From the NCBI GenBank assembly GCA_946408825.1, contig CAMJTU010000006.1, forward strand, positions 83,869 to 147,868: DNA of 64,000 nt, in the 5' to 3' direction. The notes under the pieces are model-generated. The model was not told where the DNA came from and did not search any database. It saw nothing but the letters and a program-made list of their open reading frames with translations. This stretch comes from an uncultured Planctomycetaceae bacterium. GTDB taxonomy: Bacteria; Planctomycetota; Planctomycetia; Pirellulales; Thermoguttaceae. This document shows, in pieces, positions 1-8,085 of this stretch (position 1 is the stretch's first letter; the number at the start of each line of letters is the position of its first letter). Both the position numbers and the translations under genes were made by a program.

Positions 1-252
1 CTGTTTACAGGTTGCGCCTCCTTTAAGAATAAGAAAAACAAGGAAACACACGAGCAAGAGTTAAACGACGATGACAAGGAAGCGAACAACAACGACGTTT
101 TCGAGTCTGAACGCAAAAACCAAGATGAACTGTCGGAATTTCTCGCTCAAAACGGTAGGAAAACCAAGGAGAAAAAAAGCGTAGTACGTCCTGGCGACGA
201 TTTTCTTCTAAGTGGTAAAGCTAAAGAGATATATGCGAATACTGAGCGATAA
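1..252 (+). CDS. C-terminal part of a putative lipoprotein (5' end outside window)
   Basis: The frame is open from the first base to TAA at 250-252 and encodes 83 residues. It begins L-F-T-G-C, which reads as the end of a signal peptide with a lipobox-like TGC, so the mature protein would start at that Cys. The rest is very hydrophilic, rich in Lys, Glu, Asp and Asn, with no recognisable domain. A small outer-membrane or periplasmic lipoprotein is inferred. The gene lies 42 bp upstream of amrS on the same strand and may share its transcript. Confidence 0.5.
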   Translation: MFTGCASFKNKKNKETHEQELNDDDKEANNNDVFESERKNQDELSEFLAQNGRKTKEKKSVVRPGDDFLLSGKAKEIYANTER

Positions 253-294
253 ATAGACGCTCTAAACAAACGTCGCACGTCAGGAATCGTAAAC

Positions 295-1497
295 ATGGCC
301 GATCAATGTCACAAAGACGACGCAGTCTCTTCCCCTGATTCCAGGGTGATACGCAACGGTTGCGTACCTGCAAGATGGAATAGACACGCGGACGTCAACC
401 AACCCGGTCAGGAACTGGGTTATGCGATAAATCCGCAGAAGACGGGAACAATCGGAAATTTCGAACTCTTGGAACCAAGTCAAATTGAGTCTAGCGCTGA
501 GAAAACAATAATTTGCGAACTTTGTCCTCACGCTTGCCGTATCGCGCCGGGCAAGTCAGGACGTTGTTCTGCTCGCCTCAACGTTGACGGAAGGCTCATA
601 TCAAGGTTCTATGGTAAACCCGTTTCTGTTGCAATAGATCCCATCGAAAAAAAACCGCTTTACCACTTCCTACCAGGAACGCCAATCCTATCGCTGGGCA
701 CGCGCGGTTGCAATCTCTCATGCAAGTTTTGCCAGAATTGGCAAATTTCTCAACCATTTCCCGTAACTTCTACAATCAATACCACTCTCGAACCTCGACA
801 AGTAATCGAATTGGCGCTAGAGCATAAATGTCCGAGCGTGGCTTTTACATATAATGAACCCACAATCTGGGCGGAATATGTCGTCGACGTCTCGCGCCTC
901 TGTCGCCGGAACGGCATTAAAACTGTTGCCGTAACAAACGGAATGATATGCGGTTCGGCTCGCAGAGAGTTTTTCAACGCCGTTGACGCGACAAATATTG
1001 ATCTCAAAGCTTTTACCCAATCTTTTTACAAAAATCTCACGGGCGGCGATCTGGAAAGCGTCAAGGAGACGTTAAAGTACGTTGCTAAAGAGACAGACGT
1101 GTGGCTTGAAATAACTAACCTCCTGATCCCCGGGCATAATGATTCGTCAACAGAACTCAAAGAAATGTGTCGGTGGATTGTCGACGAAATTGGTCAACTT
1201 ACGCCGTTGCATTTCTCGGCGTTCTTCCCAACATGGCGATTGACGGACAGTCCGCCGACTCCTCTAGAAAAGCTCATTGAAGCAACAGAAATTGCTAGGG
1301 AAATAGGCGTTAGGTATGTTTATCGAGGCAATGTTAAAGACGATTCAGGTCAAACAACCTACTGTTCGAAATGCGGTTCGCCTCTTATCGTTCGATCGTC
1401 CTATAACGTCACGTTTTCAAGCAATTTAGAATACCGATCGTTTCAAGCTTGTTGCGGCAAATGCGGCGAGCCCTTAGCCGGAGTTTTTGGACAATAA
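295..1497 (+). CDS. amrS: AmmeMemoRadiSam system radical SAM enzyme AmrS
   Basis: A radical SAM protein of 400 residues. The [4Fe-4S]-binding Cys motif is C139-x3-C143-x2-C146 (GCNLSCKFCQNW). Upstream are CELCPHACRI and the GRC region typical of AmrS, formerly annotated as pyruvate formate-lyase activase-like. The C-terminus carries two CxxC knuckles (YCSKCG and CGKCGEP) that form a rubredoxin-like zinc ribbon. The family works with the AMMECR1 and MEMO proteins; the substrate is unresolved. Neither partner is in the window. The ATG at 295 has AGGAA eight bases upstream. About 60 N-terminal residues precede the conserved region, so an internal start is possible. Confidence 0.88.
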   Translation: MADQCHKDDAVSSPDSRVIRNGCVPARWNRHADVNQPGQELGYAINPQKTGTIGNFELLEPSQIESSAEKTIICELCPHACRIAPGKSGRCSARLNVDGRLISRFYGKPVSVAIDPIEKKPLYHFLPGTPILSLGTRGCNLSCKFCQNWQISQPFPVTSTINTTLEPRQVIELALEHKCPSVAFTYNEPTIWAEYVVDVSRLCRRNGIKTVAVTNGMICGSARREFFNAVDATNIDLKAFTQSFYKNLTGGDLESVKETLKYVAKETDVWLEITNLLIPGHNDSSTELKEMCRWIVDEIGQLTPLHFSAFFPTWRLTDSPPTPLEKLIEATEIAREIGVRYVYRGNVKDDSGQTTYCSKCGSPLIVRSSYNVTFSSNLEYRSFQACCGKCGEPLAGVFGQ

Positions 1498-1644
1498 TGG
1501 GAAGTTGTTCGTCGAAAGCAGTCTATGTGAAATTGCCCTTGTCTCAATCAGTAGATTCAATATAATCCCGCTGGAAATAGAAGCGGAGCGTCCTCTTCGA
1601 AACGCTCAGACCTTCTTAAGCGACTTCAATGAGGAATTCCCGCA

Positions 1645-3468
1645 ATGAGAAAAAAAAGTTCAATGACGTCACTACACATAACTCGTAATTCAACCGTTTT
1701 GTTTTTAATCGTCATGTTCGTTTCATTCATGACGTCTGAGGTTTCCGAAGTTTATTCACAGAGCGCCTCGTCCCCAAGATTTGTCGCGCCAGTATTTTCG
1801 AACCCATCTAATTCTGAAGCCGAAGACGTCGACGTAGAAGAAACCGAACCCGAACCCTCAGAAGTCCAAGATCTCAACGAAAACGACGATCTCATTCATC
1901 CGTCAGATACTTCAGAATCAAGCGACGAAGACGGCGAAGACGCCCAAGAGGAAGAAACGGACGAAACCGCTTCCGCAAGCGTCGACGTCACGCGAAATTC
2001 ATCTGGCAACTCTGTGGAACGCGAGCCTTACGACGTCTACAAAGAGAACGGTCGTTATTTCGTCGATTGGGAAAAACCAGACCTCACGCTCGTTTTTACA
2101 GGTATGACAAACGGTTATATTGAACCATGCGGATGCGCTGGCATGGAAAGGATGAAAGGCGGACTCAGTCGGCGTCAAACTTTTTTAGACAATCTTAAGC
2201 ATGACATGAATTGGGACGTCGTCGCTATTGATTCGGGCCAGATAACCGACGGATTTGGAGTTCAAGAAGAACTTAAGTTCGACATGGCGATGAACGCTTT
2301 TCACTTGATGGAATATGACGCCATTGGAGTCGGCAGGGGAGAATTACGCTTTCCCGCGTATTTTCTCTTAACTTACACGACCCCCACCTCCTCTACTTCG
2401 CCGAGTCTTTTCACGTCTGCGAATATTGGCGTATATGGTTATCATCCGACGTACACTCTTCCATACAAGATTATCGAACGCGCGGGAAAAAGGGTTTGCG
2501 TAGTTTCCGTTGTGTGTAAGGATAACGCGCTTAGCCAGCGCGACGAAAATATTCTTTACGAAGAACCTGCCAAGAAGCTTGCTGAACTTGAATCAGAACT
2601 TAAAAAGAAGGCGTGTGACGTTTATGTTTTAATCGTTCATGGTTCTGAGGACGAAACGGCGGCGCTCGCTCAAAAGTTTTCTTTCTTCAACTACGTTTTC
2701 TCGTCAGACTCGCCAAGCGAACCGCCGGCAGAATTGAGAAAAATCAATAAAAATCAAGGACTGATCGAAGTTGGCGAAAAGGGAAAATATGCCGTCGTTC
2801 TTGGTCTTTATGACGACGATTCGGTTCGTTACCAACGTGTTGCGCTCGATTCACGTTATGAATCCTCCCCTGAAGTTACCCTCCTTATGAAGGACTATCA
2901 ATCGATTCTCAAACAACTTATTACGTCTAAAGGATTCAAGGGCGGACTCGGAATCAATCCAGCTAAATCGCCTCGCGCCGACGAACTTGGCAAATACGTT
3001 GGTTCCCAGAAATGCCGCTCATGTCACGAAGATTCATGGAGAATCTGGGCAAAATCCAAACACGCGACGGCGTGGAAATCTCTCAAAGAAACGGCAAATC
3101 CGCCGCGAACGTTCGATCCAGAATGTATCGGTTGTCATGTCGACGGCTGGAACGGTCTCCAGTGCGCGCCATACGCAGACGGCTATGAATCAGAGGAAGA
3201 AACGCCGGAATTGCTTAATGTCGGTTGCGAAAGTTGCCACGGACCGGGAGAACGCCACATCGCAGCGGAACTTGACTCTGACGAGTCCCTTCAAGAACGA
3301 ATCAGATCCTTTATGCGGCTAGGCGACGACGTCAAGAAGGTCTGCTATGCATGCCATGACGGCGACAATAGTCCCGAGTTCGAGTTTGACGTCTATTATC
3401 CCCTTGTTGCTCACGAGGAAGACGTCGACGACGTAGAAGAGGAAGAAGAAGAGGAAGACGAACCGTAG
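1645..3468 (+). CDS. Exported phosphoesterase-like / tetrahaem cytochrome c protein
   Basis: The protein has 607 residues. An N-terminal signal sequence (hydrophobic about residues 16-30, likely cleaved after YSQSA) precedes an acidic low-complexity linker to about residue 120. Then comes a domain beginning DLTLVFTGMTNGYIEPCGC that resembles the 5'-nucleotidase/calcineurin-like fold, with a CGC motif at 162-164. The C-terminal third has four c-type haem sites: CRSCH 457-461, CIGCH 494-498, CESCH 528-532 and CYACH 567-571, like cytochrome c554-type proteins. The tail is almost pure Asp/Glu. GAGGAA stands eight bases before the ATG. Periplasmic electron transfer is inferred; the phosphoesterase activity is unproven because classical metal ligands are not obvious. 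Confidence 0.75.
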   Translation: MRKKSSMTSLHITRNSTVLFLIVMFVSFMTSEVSEVYSQSASSPRFVAPVFSNPSNSEAEDVDVEETEPEPSEVQDLNENDDLIHPSDTSESSDEDGEDAQEEETDETASASVDVTRNSSGNSVEREPYDVYKENGRYFVDWEKPDLTLVFTGMTNGYIEPCGCAGMERMKGGLSRRQTFLDNLKHDMNWDVVAIDSGQITDGFGVQEELKFDMAMNAFHLMEYDAIGVGRGELRFPAYFLLTYTTPTSSTSPSLFTSANIGVYGYHPTYTLPYKIIERAGKRVCVVSVVCKDNALSQRDENILYEEPAKKLAELESELKKKACDVYVLIVHGSEDETAALAQKFSFFNYVFSSDSPSEPPAELRKINKNQGLIEVGEKGKYAVVLGLYDDDSVRYQRVALDSRYESSPEVTLLMKDYQSILKQLITSKGFKGGLGINPAKSPRADELGKYVGSQKCRSCHEDSWRIWAKSKHATAWKSLKETANPPRTFDPECIGCHVDGWNGLQCAPYADGYESEEETPELLNVGCESCHGPGERHIAAELDSDESLQERIRSFMRLGDDVKKVCYACHDGDNSPEFEFDVYYPLVAHEEDVDDVEEEEEEEDEP

Positions 3469-3494
3469 GGCGGAACAAGCGTTATGAATGAGAA

Positions 3495-3529
3495 GCCGTC
3501 GCGTGTTTAAAACACGTGACGGTTTTTTT
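3495..3529 (+). terminator. Rho-independent terminator after the cytochrome gene
   Basis: GCCGTCGCGTGTTT pairs with AAACACGTGACGGT (one mismatch or wobble) and is followed by seven T. It ends the transcript 27 bases after the stop codon. Confidence 0.9.
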
Positions 3530-3766
3530 GTTCTCTGCGATAACATGTCGACCTCCAAACGCGAGAGATAAATCGTTAATTTTTTCCTCACACACAATTC
3601 TCTCTTTTCTTCTTAAAAGATTCGCCGCTATTACCTTTAACGAATCAACTCATTCTTGTTAGGGAGCAAAACATAAACTTTTGTCGCACGTATCGCCTAG
3701 TGAAAAATCGACGAGCACCTCCACAATTCAAGGTCTCTCTCTTCACATGAGCTTAAGTTCAACATG

Positions 3767-3794
3767 TTGATTTTAGGTCGTCTCTGGTTATAAT
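3767..3794 (+). promoter_or_regulatory. Sigma-70-type promoter for the PH-domain gene
   Basis: TTGATT, a 16-base spacer and TATAAT, about 125 bases before the ATG at 3920. The 390-base gap 3530-3919 holds nothing else I recognise. The same TATAATGGAC core recurs at the promoter before the WYL gene (11762). Confidence 0.7.
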
Positions 3795-3919
3795 GGACCG
3801 GGAGTTGTGGTCGTTGCAGAACGGGAACGTGTTCACGACTCTGTACATTTTTCGTCTGGTCGCCTTCGGTTGGTCGGAGCTTTTTGACCGGTCTTCATCC
3901 TTTTTATGAGGAACATGTT

Positions 3920-4798
3920 ATGGCAGGGAATAATCAAAACAACTCGACGCCAAACGGACCTTGGCGCGCGGGACGACCGTCGTTCAAAGCATTCTACCCT
4001 GAAATTTTTCTGTTGACGCTCATTACAATAGCGTTCATCGCAATCGCAGTCAAACTTAGCTGCTCTACCATTCGCAAGTCGCATGACAAGGCAAAGGATC
4101 GCCCCGTTGCGTTACAATTCGACGCCCCGTTTCTTGTGCCGCTTGCGTTTGCAGACGAGGCCCCCGTTGATCAGTTGCCCGCAGGCGACGCGTCTTCGAC
4201 TGACTCGAACGCCACAGACGTGGTTAAAGAGTCAACTTCGCTTCCAACTTCCGAAACCACTTCGGAAGTAGAGCCTGTCAAGAAAGTTGTGTCGTCTTCC
4301 AACGCTTCAACCCTCAAATCTTCAGACGCCGCCCCTAAAGGCGAATCTCCTTGGATCAAAATCATTTGGATTTGGATCGTCTGTTTGATAGTCCCAGTTA
4401 TCCTATGGATTTGGCGGGGTATTATTTGGATCTGCGCGGTTTATGGTATTTACTATGAATTACGAGTCGATCCAGACAATCCACGCGCAACGACGTTCCT
4501 CACGACCCACGGAATCTTCAACAAAAGTACTGATTCGCTCCACATCGGTTCTATCAAAGATATCCAGAGCCGACAATCTTTCTTCCAGAAATACTTTATG
4601 GGAGGCGTAGGAACAATTACGCTCTTAACCACCGACGTTACGGACGAACGGCTCGAAATGAAAAACATGGCTGATCCTAGCAGAGTTTTCAACGCGTTTG
4701 ACACGTTACGTCGGCATTTCTGGAGTCGCGGCGGCATGCAGTTGCACGGCGGCAGCGGAGACGAAGACGGCGCTTTCAGCGAACATCTCGGAGAATAA
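3920..4798 (+). CDS. Membrane protein with C-terminal bacterial PH domain
   Basis: 292 residues. A hydrophilic N-terminus is followed by a membrane segment (LLTLITIAFIAIAVKL), a Ser/Thr/Ala-rich linker, and a second hydrophobic Trp-rich segment (IIWIWIVCLIVPVILWIW). The C-terminal domain, starting near YELRVDPDNPRATTFL and containing GIFNKSTDSLHIGSIKDI, matches the bacterial PH (bPH2, YdbS/YdbT-like) pattern. The function of such domains is poorly known. The ATG at 3920 is preferred because GAGGAA lies seven bases upstream; a TTG at 3884 has no such site. The gene is monocistronic between its own promoter and a possible terminator at 4861. Confidence 0.7.
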   Translation: MAGNNQNNSTPNGPWRAGRPSFKAFYPEIFLLTLITIAFIAIAVKLSCSTIRKSHDKAKDRPVALQFDAPFLVPLAFADEAPVDQLPAGDASSTDSNATDVVKESTSLPTSETTSEVEPVKKVVSSSNASTLKSSDAAPKGESPWIKIIWIWIVCLIVPVILWIWRGIIWICAVYGIYYELRVDPDNPRATTFLTTHGIFNKSTDSLHIGSIKDIQSRQSFFQKYFMGGVGTITLLTTDVTDERLEMKNMADPSRVFNAFDTLRRHFWSRGGMQLHGGSGDEDGAFSEHLGE

Positions 4799-4822
4799 CT
4801 ATAGCTTATCGTTTGTCTTCAC

Positions 4823-4851
4823 TTGACTTCGACTGCTATGACAATTAAACT
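4823..4851 (+). promoter_or_regulatory. Candidate promoter for the glycerophosphodiesterase gene
   Basis: TTGACT, a 17-base spacer and TAAACT. It lies 25 bases after the PH-domain stop codon and upstream of a hairpin, so transcripts from it would run through the hairpin before reaching the gene at 4957. Confidence 0.5.
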
Positions 4852-4860
4852 TCCACAAGT

Positions 4861-4901
4861 CGCCGAACTCGCCACAATGGTAAGTTCGGCGGCGTCTTTT
4901 T
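4861..4901 (+). terminator. Hairpin with T-run: terminator or attenuator
   Basis: CGCCGAACT (4861-4869) pairs perfectly with AGTTCGGCG (4883-4891), followed five bases later by five T. It either ends the PH-domain transcript or, with the promoter at 4823, acts as an attenuator in the leader of the downstream gene. Confidence 0.5.
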
Positions 4902-4956
4902 GACTCTGTCTTGGCGCTTGACGCACACTTTGATCTGAACGACGAAAGGCTTCTTT

Positions 4957-6741
4957 ATGAAATTTCGCAAACTCGGAATTCTGACTGCGACGCTTGTCGC
5001 AATCCTTTTTACTGTCGCGACTTCGTTCGCGGACAACGCGCAATGGACGATCCGCAACAAAGCTCGTGAAACAATCACTGTCGTCGCTCATCGTGGCGCA
5101 GGCGATCTTGCGCCTGAAAACTGCGTCTCTTCTCTGGAACTAACGTGGAGCATGGGCGGAATACCTGAAGTCGACGTTCGAACGACTAAAGACGGACACA
5201 TCATGATGTTCCATGACGGCAACTTCAAACGAGTCTGTCCTAATGAGTCGGAAGAAATCCGCAATTCGAGCGTTGAATCGATGACCTACGAAGAAGTACG
5301 TAGACTTGACATCGGCTCGTTCCGAGGAGAACAATTCAAGGGAGAAAAAGTTGTTTCAATCGAGGAAATCGTCGAAGAACTTAAGAAAGACCCGCGTCGT
5401 GAGGTCGTTATTGACGTAAAAAAGGTTGATTTTGAAGCGTTAGCTGAGGCCGTAAAAGACGTTCGGTATCAAGTCACGTTAACTTCTGGCAATGAAGACG
5501 AACTCGCGAAATGGGCGGACGTCAACCCTGATTACTTCGACGCGACTCTCTGGATGGGACTCGGTCAATATACCGACAACGACGTTGAAAAACGCTTCCA
5601 GTCGCTCCGCGATAAGCATTTTAAGGGAATCAAACGACTTCAGATTCACATTGCGAAGGACGCCGACGGCAACCTTAAACCCAGCGCGGAGTGCATCCGT
5701 AAATACGGCGACGAATGCAGACGACGTGGTATTGAATTCCAAACGATGCCTTGGCGTACGAAAGATTGCCCTAATGCGGAACAGGACGTCGACTTCATAA
5801 AAACGCTAATTAGACTAGGATCCATGGGATTTGGCTCCGATCGTCCCGACATAACGTTTCAAGCGATCGACGAATTCTATGCCGAATCTCCCGACGATTG
5901 GAACCTCGTCGATAATATTCCGCTCGACGAAGTCGTCGTTCAAGGACATCGGGGAATGGGAAACGAGGAACCTGAAGGCACGTTGGAAACTTTCCGTAGC
6001 GCCTGGGCGAACGGACTTGTTCCCGAAGCAGATATCCGCATGACAAGCGACGGACACATCATGTCCTTCCACGACAACGATTTCAAGCGTATCATTCCAG
6101 ACGCTCCAGAGGAAATCCGCGCTAAAGGCGTCAAAGATTTTACTTATGAGGAGTGCCGCAAACTTGACGTTGGCGCTTACAAGGGCGAAAAATTTAAGGG
6201 TCAAAAAATGGCTGACCTTGAAGAAATGGTCGCGGCGCTTAAGGAGGATCCGAAACGTCTCGTGTTCTTCGACATTAAAAAAGTCGATTTTAAAATTCTC
6301 GCTGAGGCGACTCGGGAAGTTCATTCACAAATCATTATGGCGTCTTCGAACTACGACGAAATCAAGGAATGGAAAAAGTATGCGCCACGGTCTAAGGCGA
6401 TGCTTTGGATGCCGACCACTTGGGCAGGAACTCCAGAAAATCTCGAAGAACGTTTTAACGTGATACGCGATCAGAATTTCAAGGATCTCTACGCGTTGCA
6501 AATTCACGTGACAGTCGACGAGAACGGTTCCGTTAAACCAACTCCTGAAGTCCTCCGACGCTGTGGAACTGCGCTTCGTAAAAAAGGCGTAATTTTCGAA
6601 ACGCTTTCGTGGACTAATGGCGACAAATATCAGACCTACAAGGTCCTCTTTGACTCGGGTTGCGCCTCCCTAGCGACGGATTATCCGACAGAAACGATGG
6701 ACGCTGTTAGGAAATACTATCAAGAGAAGAACGCTGAGTAG
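4957..6741 (+). CDS. Secreted protein with two tandem glycerophosphodiester phosphodiesterase domains
   Basis: 594 residues with a clear signal peptide (GILTATLVAILFTVATSFA, cleavage about residue 25). Two homologous GDPD TIM-barrel domains follow. Domain 1 starts with AHRGAG (H45) and has PEVDVRTTKDGHIMMFHD. Domain 2 starts with GHRGMG (H331) and has PEADIRMTSDGHIMSFHD. Both keep the HR...ExD...HD catalytic and metal residues, so both could hydrolyse glycerophosphodiesters to sn-glycerol-3-phosphate and an alcohol. Usual GDPDs have one domain of 250-300 residues, so this is an internal duplication. The ATG has AAAGG upstream and the gene stands alone between hairpins at 4861 and 6780. Confidence 0.85.
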   Translation: MKFRKLGILTATLVAILFTVATSFADNAQWTIRNKARETITVVAHRGAGDLAPENCVSSLELTWSMGGIPEVDVRTTKDGHIMMFHDGNFKRVCPNESEEIRNSSVESMTYEEVRRLDIGSFRGEQFKGEKVVSIEEIVEELKKDPRREVVIDVKKVDFEALAEAVKDVRYQVTLTSGNEDELAKWADVNPDYFDATLWMGLGQYTDNDVEKRFQSLRDKHFKGIKRLQIHIAKDADGNLKPSAECIRKYGDECRRRGIEFQTMPWRTKDCPNAEQDVDFIKTLIRLGSMGFGSDRPDITFQAIDEFYAESPDDWNLVDNIPLDEVVVQGHRGMGNEEPEGTLETFRSAWANGLVPEADIRMTSDGHIMSFHDNDFKRIIPDAPEEIRAKGVKDFTYEECRKLDVGAYKGEKFKGQKMADLEEMVAALKEDPKRLVFFDIKKVDFKILAEATREVHSQIIMASSNYDEIKEWKKYAPRSKAMLWMPTTWAGTPENLEERFNVIRDQNFKDLYALQIHVTVDENGSVKPTPEVLRRCGTALRKKGVIFETLSWTNGDKYQTYKVLFDSGCASLATDYPTETMDAVRKYYQEKNAE

Positions 6742-6779
6742 CGGCAGGCCCTGCCTCAACCTTTTGTGTCCCAAAGCAG

Positions 6780-6818
6780 ACTCCGAGGAACGTCTTTTGG
6801 CGACGCCTCGGAGTTTTT
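6780..6818 (+). terminator. Rho-independent terminator after the GDPD gene
   Basis: CTCCGAGG (6781-6788) pairs with CCTCGGAG (6806-6813), followed by five T. It lies 40 bases after the stop codon. Confidence 0.85.
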
Positions 6819-6971
6819 CGTAGTCGCTTCCTCTGTTCTTGTCGTGGTTTCGTGGGCGATTCTCCTTGTTTTTCGCTTGCATTTCAGTCCGTTTTTTCCT
6901 AGACTGCTAACGAAGTCTGCGTTCGTTTTTTCAAACGTTGCAGACAACGGAAATGAAAGAAGGATTTTGAA

Positions 6972-8084
6972 ATGCGGATGTTAGGCGTTTGGACTCGAGT
7001 TATTCTATATATGACGCTTACGTTTACGTCGACAGCGTGTGCGTTTGACATATCTATACCTCTCCCCAAACCCAATCTTCCGCCAATTCCTACTCCTGCG
7101 TTTATGAGTAAACCTAGTAGGAAAGTATCCGAGAAAGAAATCCAAGACGCACAGAACGAGCGTGACCGTACGCGTGAAACTGTTAAAATCGCCGACGAAC
7201 GTTCAAAAACGTCTCACGTTGCTCAAAACTCCGATTCCGATCGGCAGAATTTCAATTCTGTCGATCTCACGCCAAGTTTTTCAGACCTTTTGCCATATTG
7301 TATGGTTCTCGGACGCGTTGTCTGTGAATCAAATATGCCGTTAGATTCAGTTCAAGGACTTCAAGCAGAGCTTGTTCAGCTCCAAATTGATCTCACGACA
7401 TATCTTCAAATTCCCGAGGCGAACGAGAAAATTGAGCTATGCGTTTTTAAGGACCGCCAATCATACCAGAATTTCATAAAAAGCGTTTTCCCTGGAGCGC
7501 CAACGGATCGCCCGGCGCTCTATATTCGCCGAGGCGACGAGCCAGGCGTTCTCATGGTTCAAAACGACTCGGGGTTGATTGTTAACGTACGACATGAGAT
7601 GACGCACGCATACCTTAACTCGACTTTAAAGCATGTGCCAATTTGGCTTGACGAAGGCTTGGCCAAATACTTCGAAACGCCGCCTGGCGAACGAGGTTTC
7701 CGGAATCCCTATCTCGCCGACGTTGAGAATCAGGCGTCAGGCTGGTTCAGTTCCCCGCCGTCGTTGCCGAGACTTGAAAAACTTACTAGGGTCGACCAAA
7801 TGAGACCGCGAGAGTATCGTGAATCTTGGTCGTGGGTTCATTTCATGTTGCATTATTCTCCTGAAACTCACCGTGCCCTTATACGTTACCTTAAGACGTT
7901 GCGTCGTGAAAATCAATCAAATATTTCAACCGAAGACGCTTATAAGATTCAAAAGAAAGCGCCCCTCAAACAAGCGTTGTCAGACGCCGTTCCTGATTAC
8001 GAAAAAAAATACGTAGAACATTTTAGAAACTGGGATAAAAGACAGGCGGCCTATGAGAACGGGCGCGCGGAAAGCGATCTGTAA
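6972..8084 (+). CDS. DUF1570-type secreted zinc metallopeptidase
   Basis: 370 residues. The N-terminal signal peptide (VILYMTLTFTSTACA) is probably cut after ACA. A charged linker follows to about residue 95. The zinc site is H208-E-M-T-H212 with downstream glutamate E228 in WLDEGLAKYFE, a gluzincin arrangement as in the peptidase MA and DUF1570 families common in Planctomycetota. The C-terminal helical part has SWSWVHFMLHY. Substrate unknown. The next gene starts one base after this stop, so the two are probably co-transcribed. Confidence 0.72.
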   Translation: MRMLGVWTRVILYMTLTFTSTACAFDISIPLPKPNLPPIPTPAFMSKPSRKVSEKEIQDAQNERDRTRETVKIADERSKTSHVAQNSDSDRQNFNSVDLTPSFSDLLPYCMVLGRVVCESNMPLDSVQGLQAELVQLQIDLTTYLQIPEANEKIELCVFKDRQSYQNFIKSVFPGAPTDRPALYIRRGDEPGVLMVQNDSGLIVNVRHEMTHAYLNSTLKHVPIWLDEGLAKYFETPPGERGFRNPYLADVENQASGWFSSPPSLPRLEKLTRVDQMRPREYRESWSWVHFMLHYSPETHRALIRYLKTLRRENQSNISTEDAYKIQKKAPLKQALSDAVPDYEKKYVEHFRNWDKRQAAYENGRAESDL

Positions 8085-8085
8085 C

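Noticed and set aside
6972..7060. Lipoprotein signal in the DUF1570 peptidase
   Set aside because: The Cys in STACA lacks the Leu/Val/Ile expected at -3; an ordinary signal peptidase I site (ACA) fits better.
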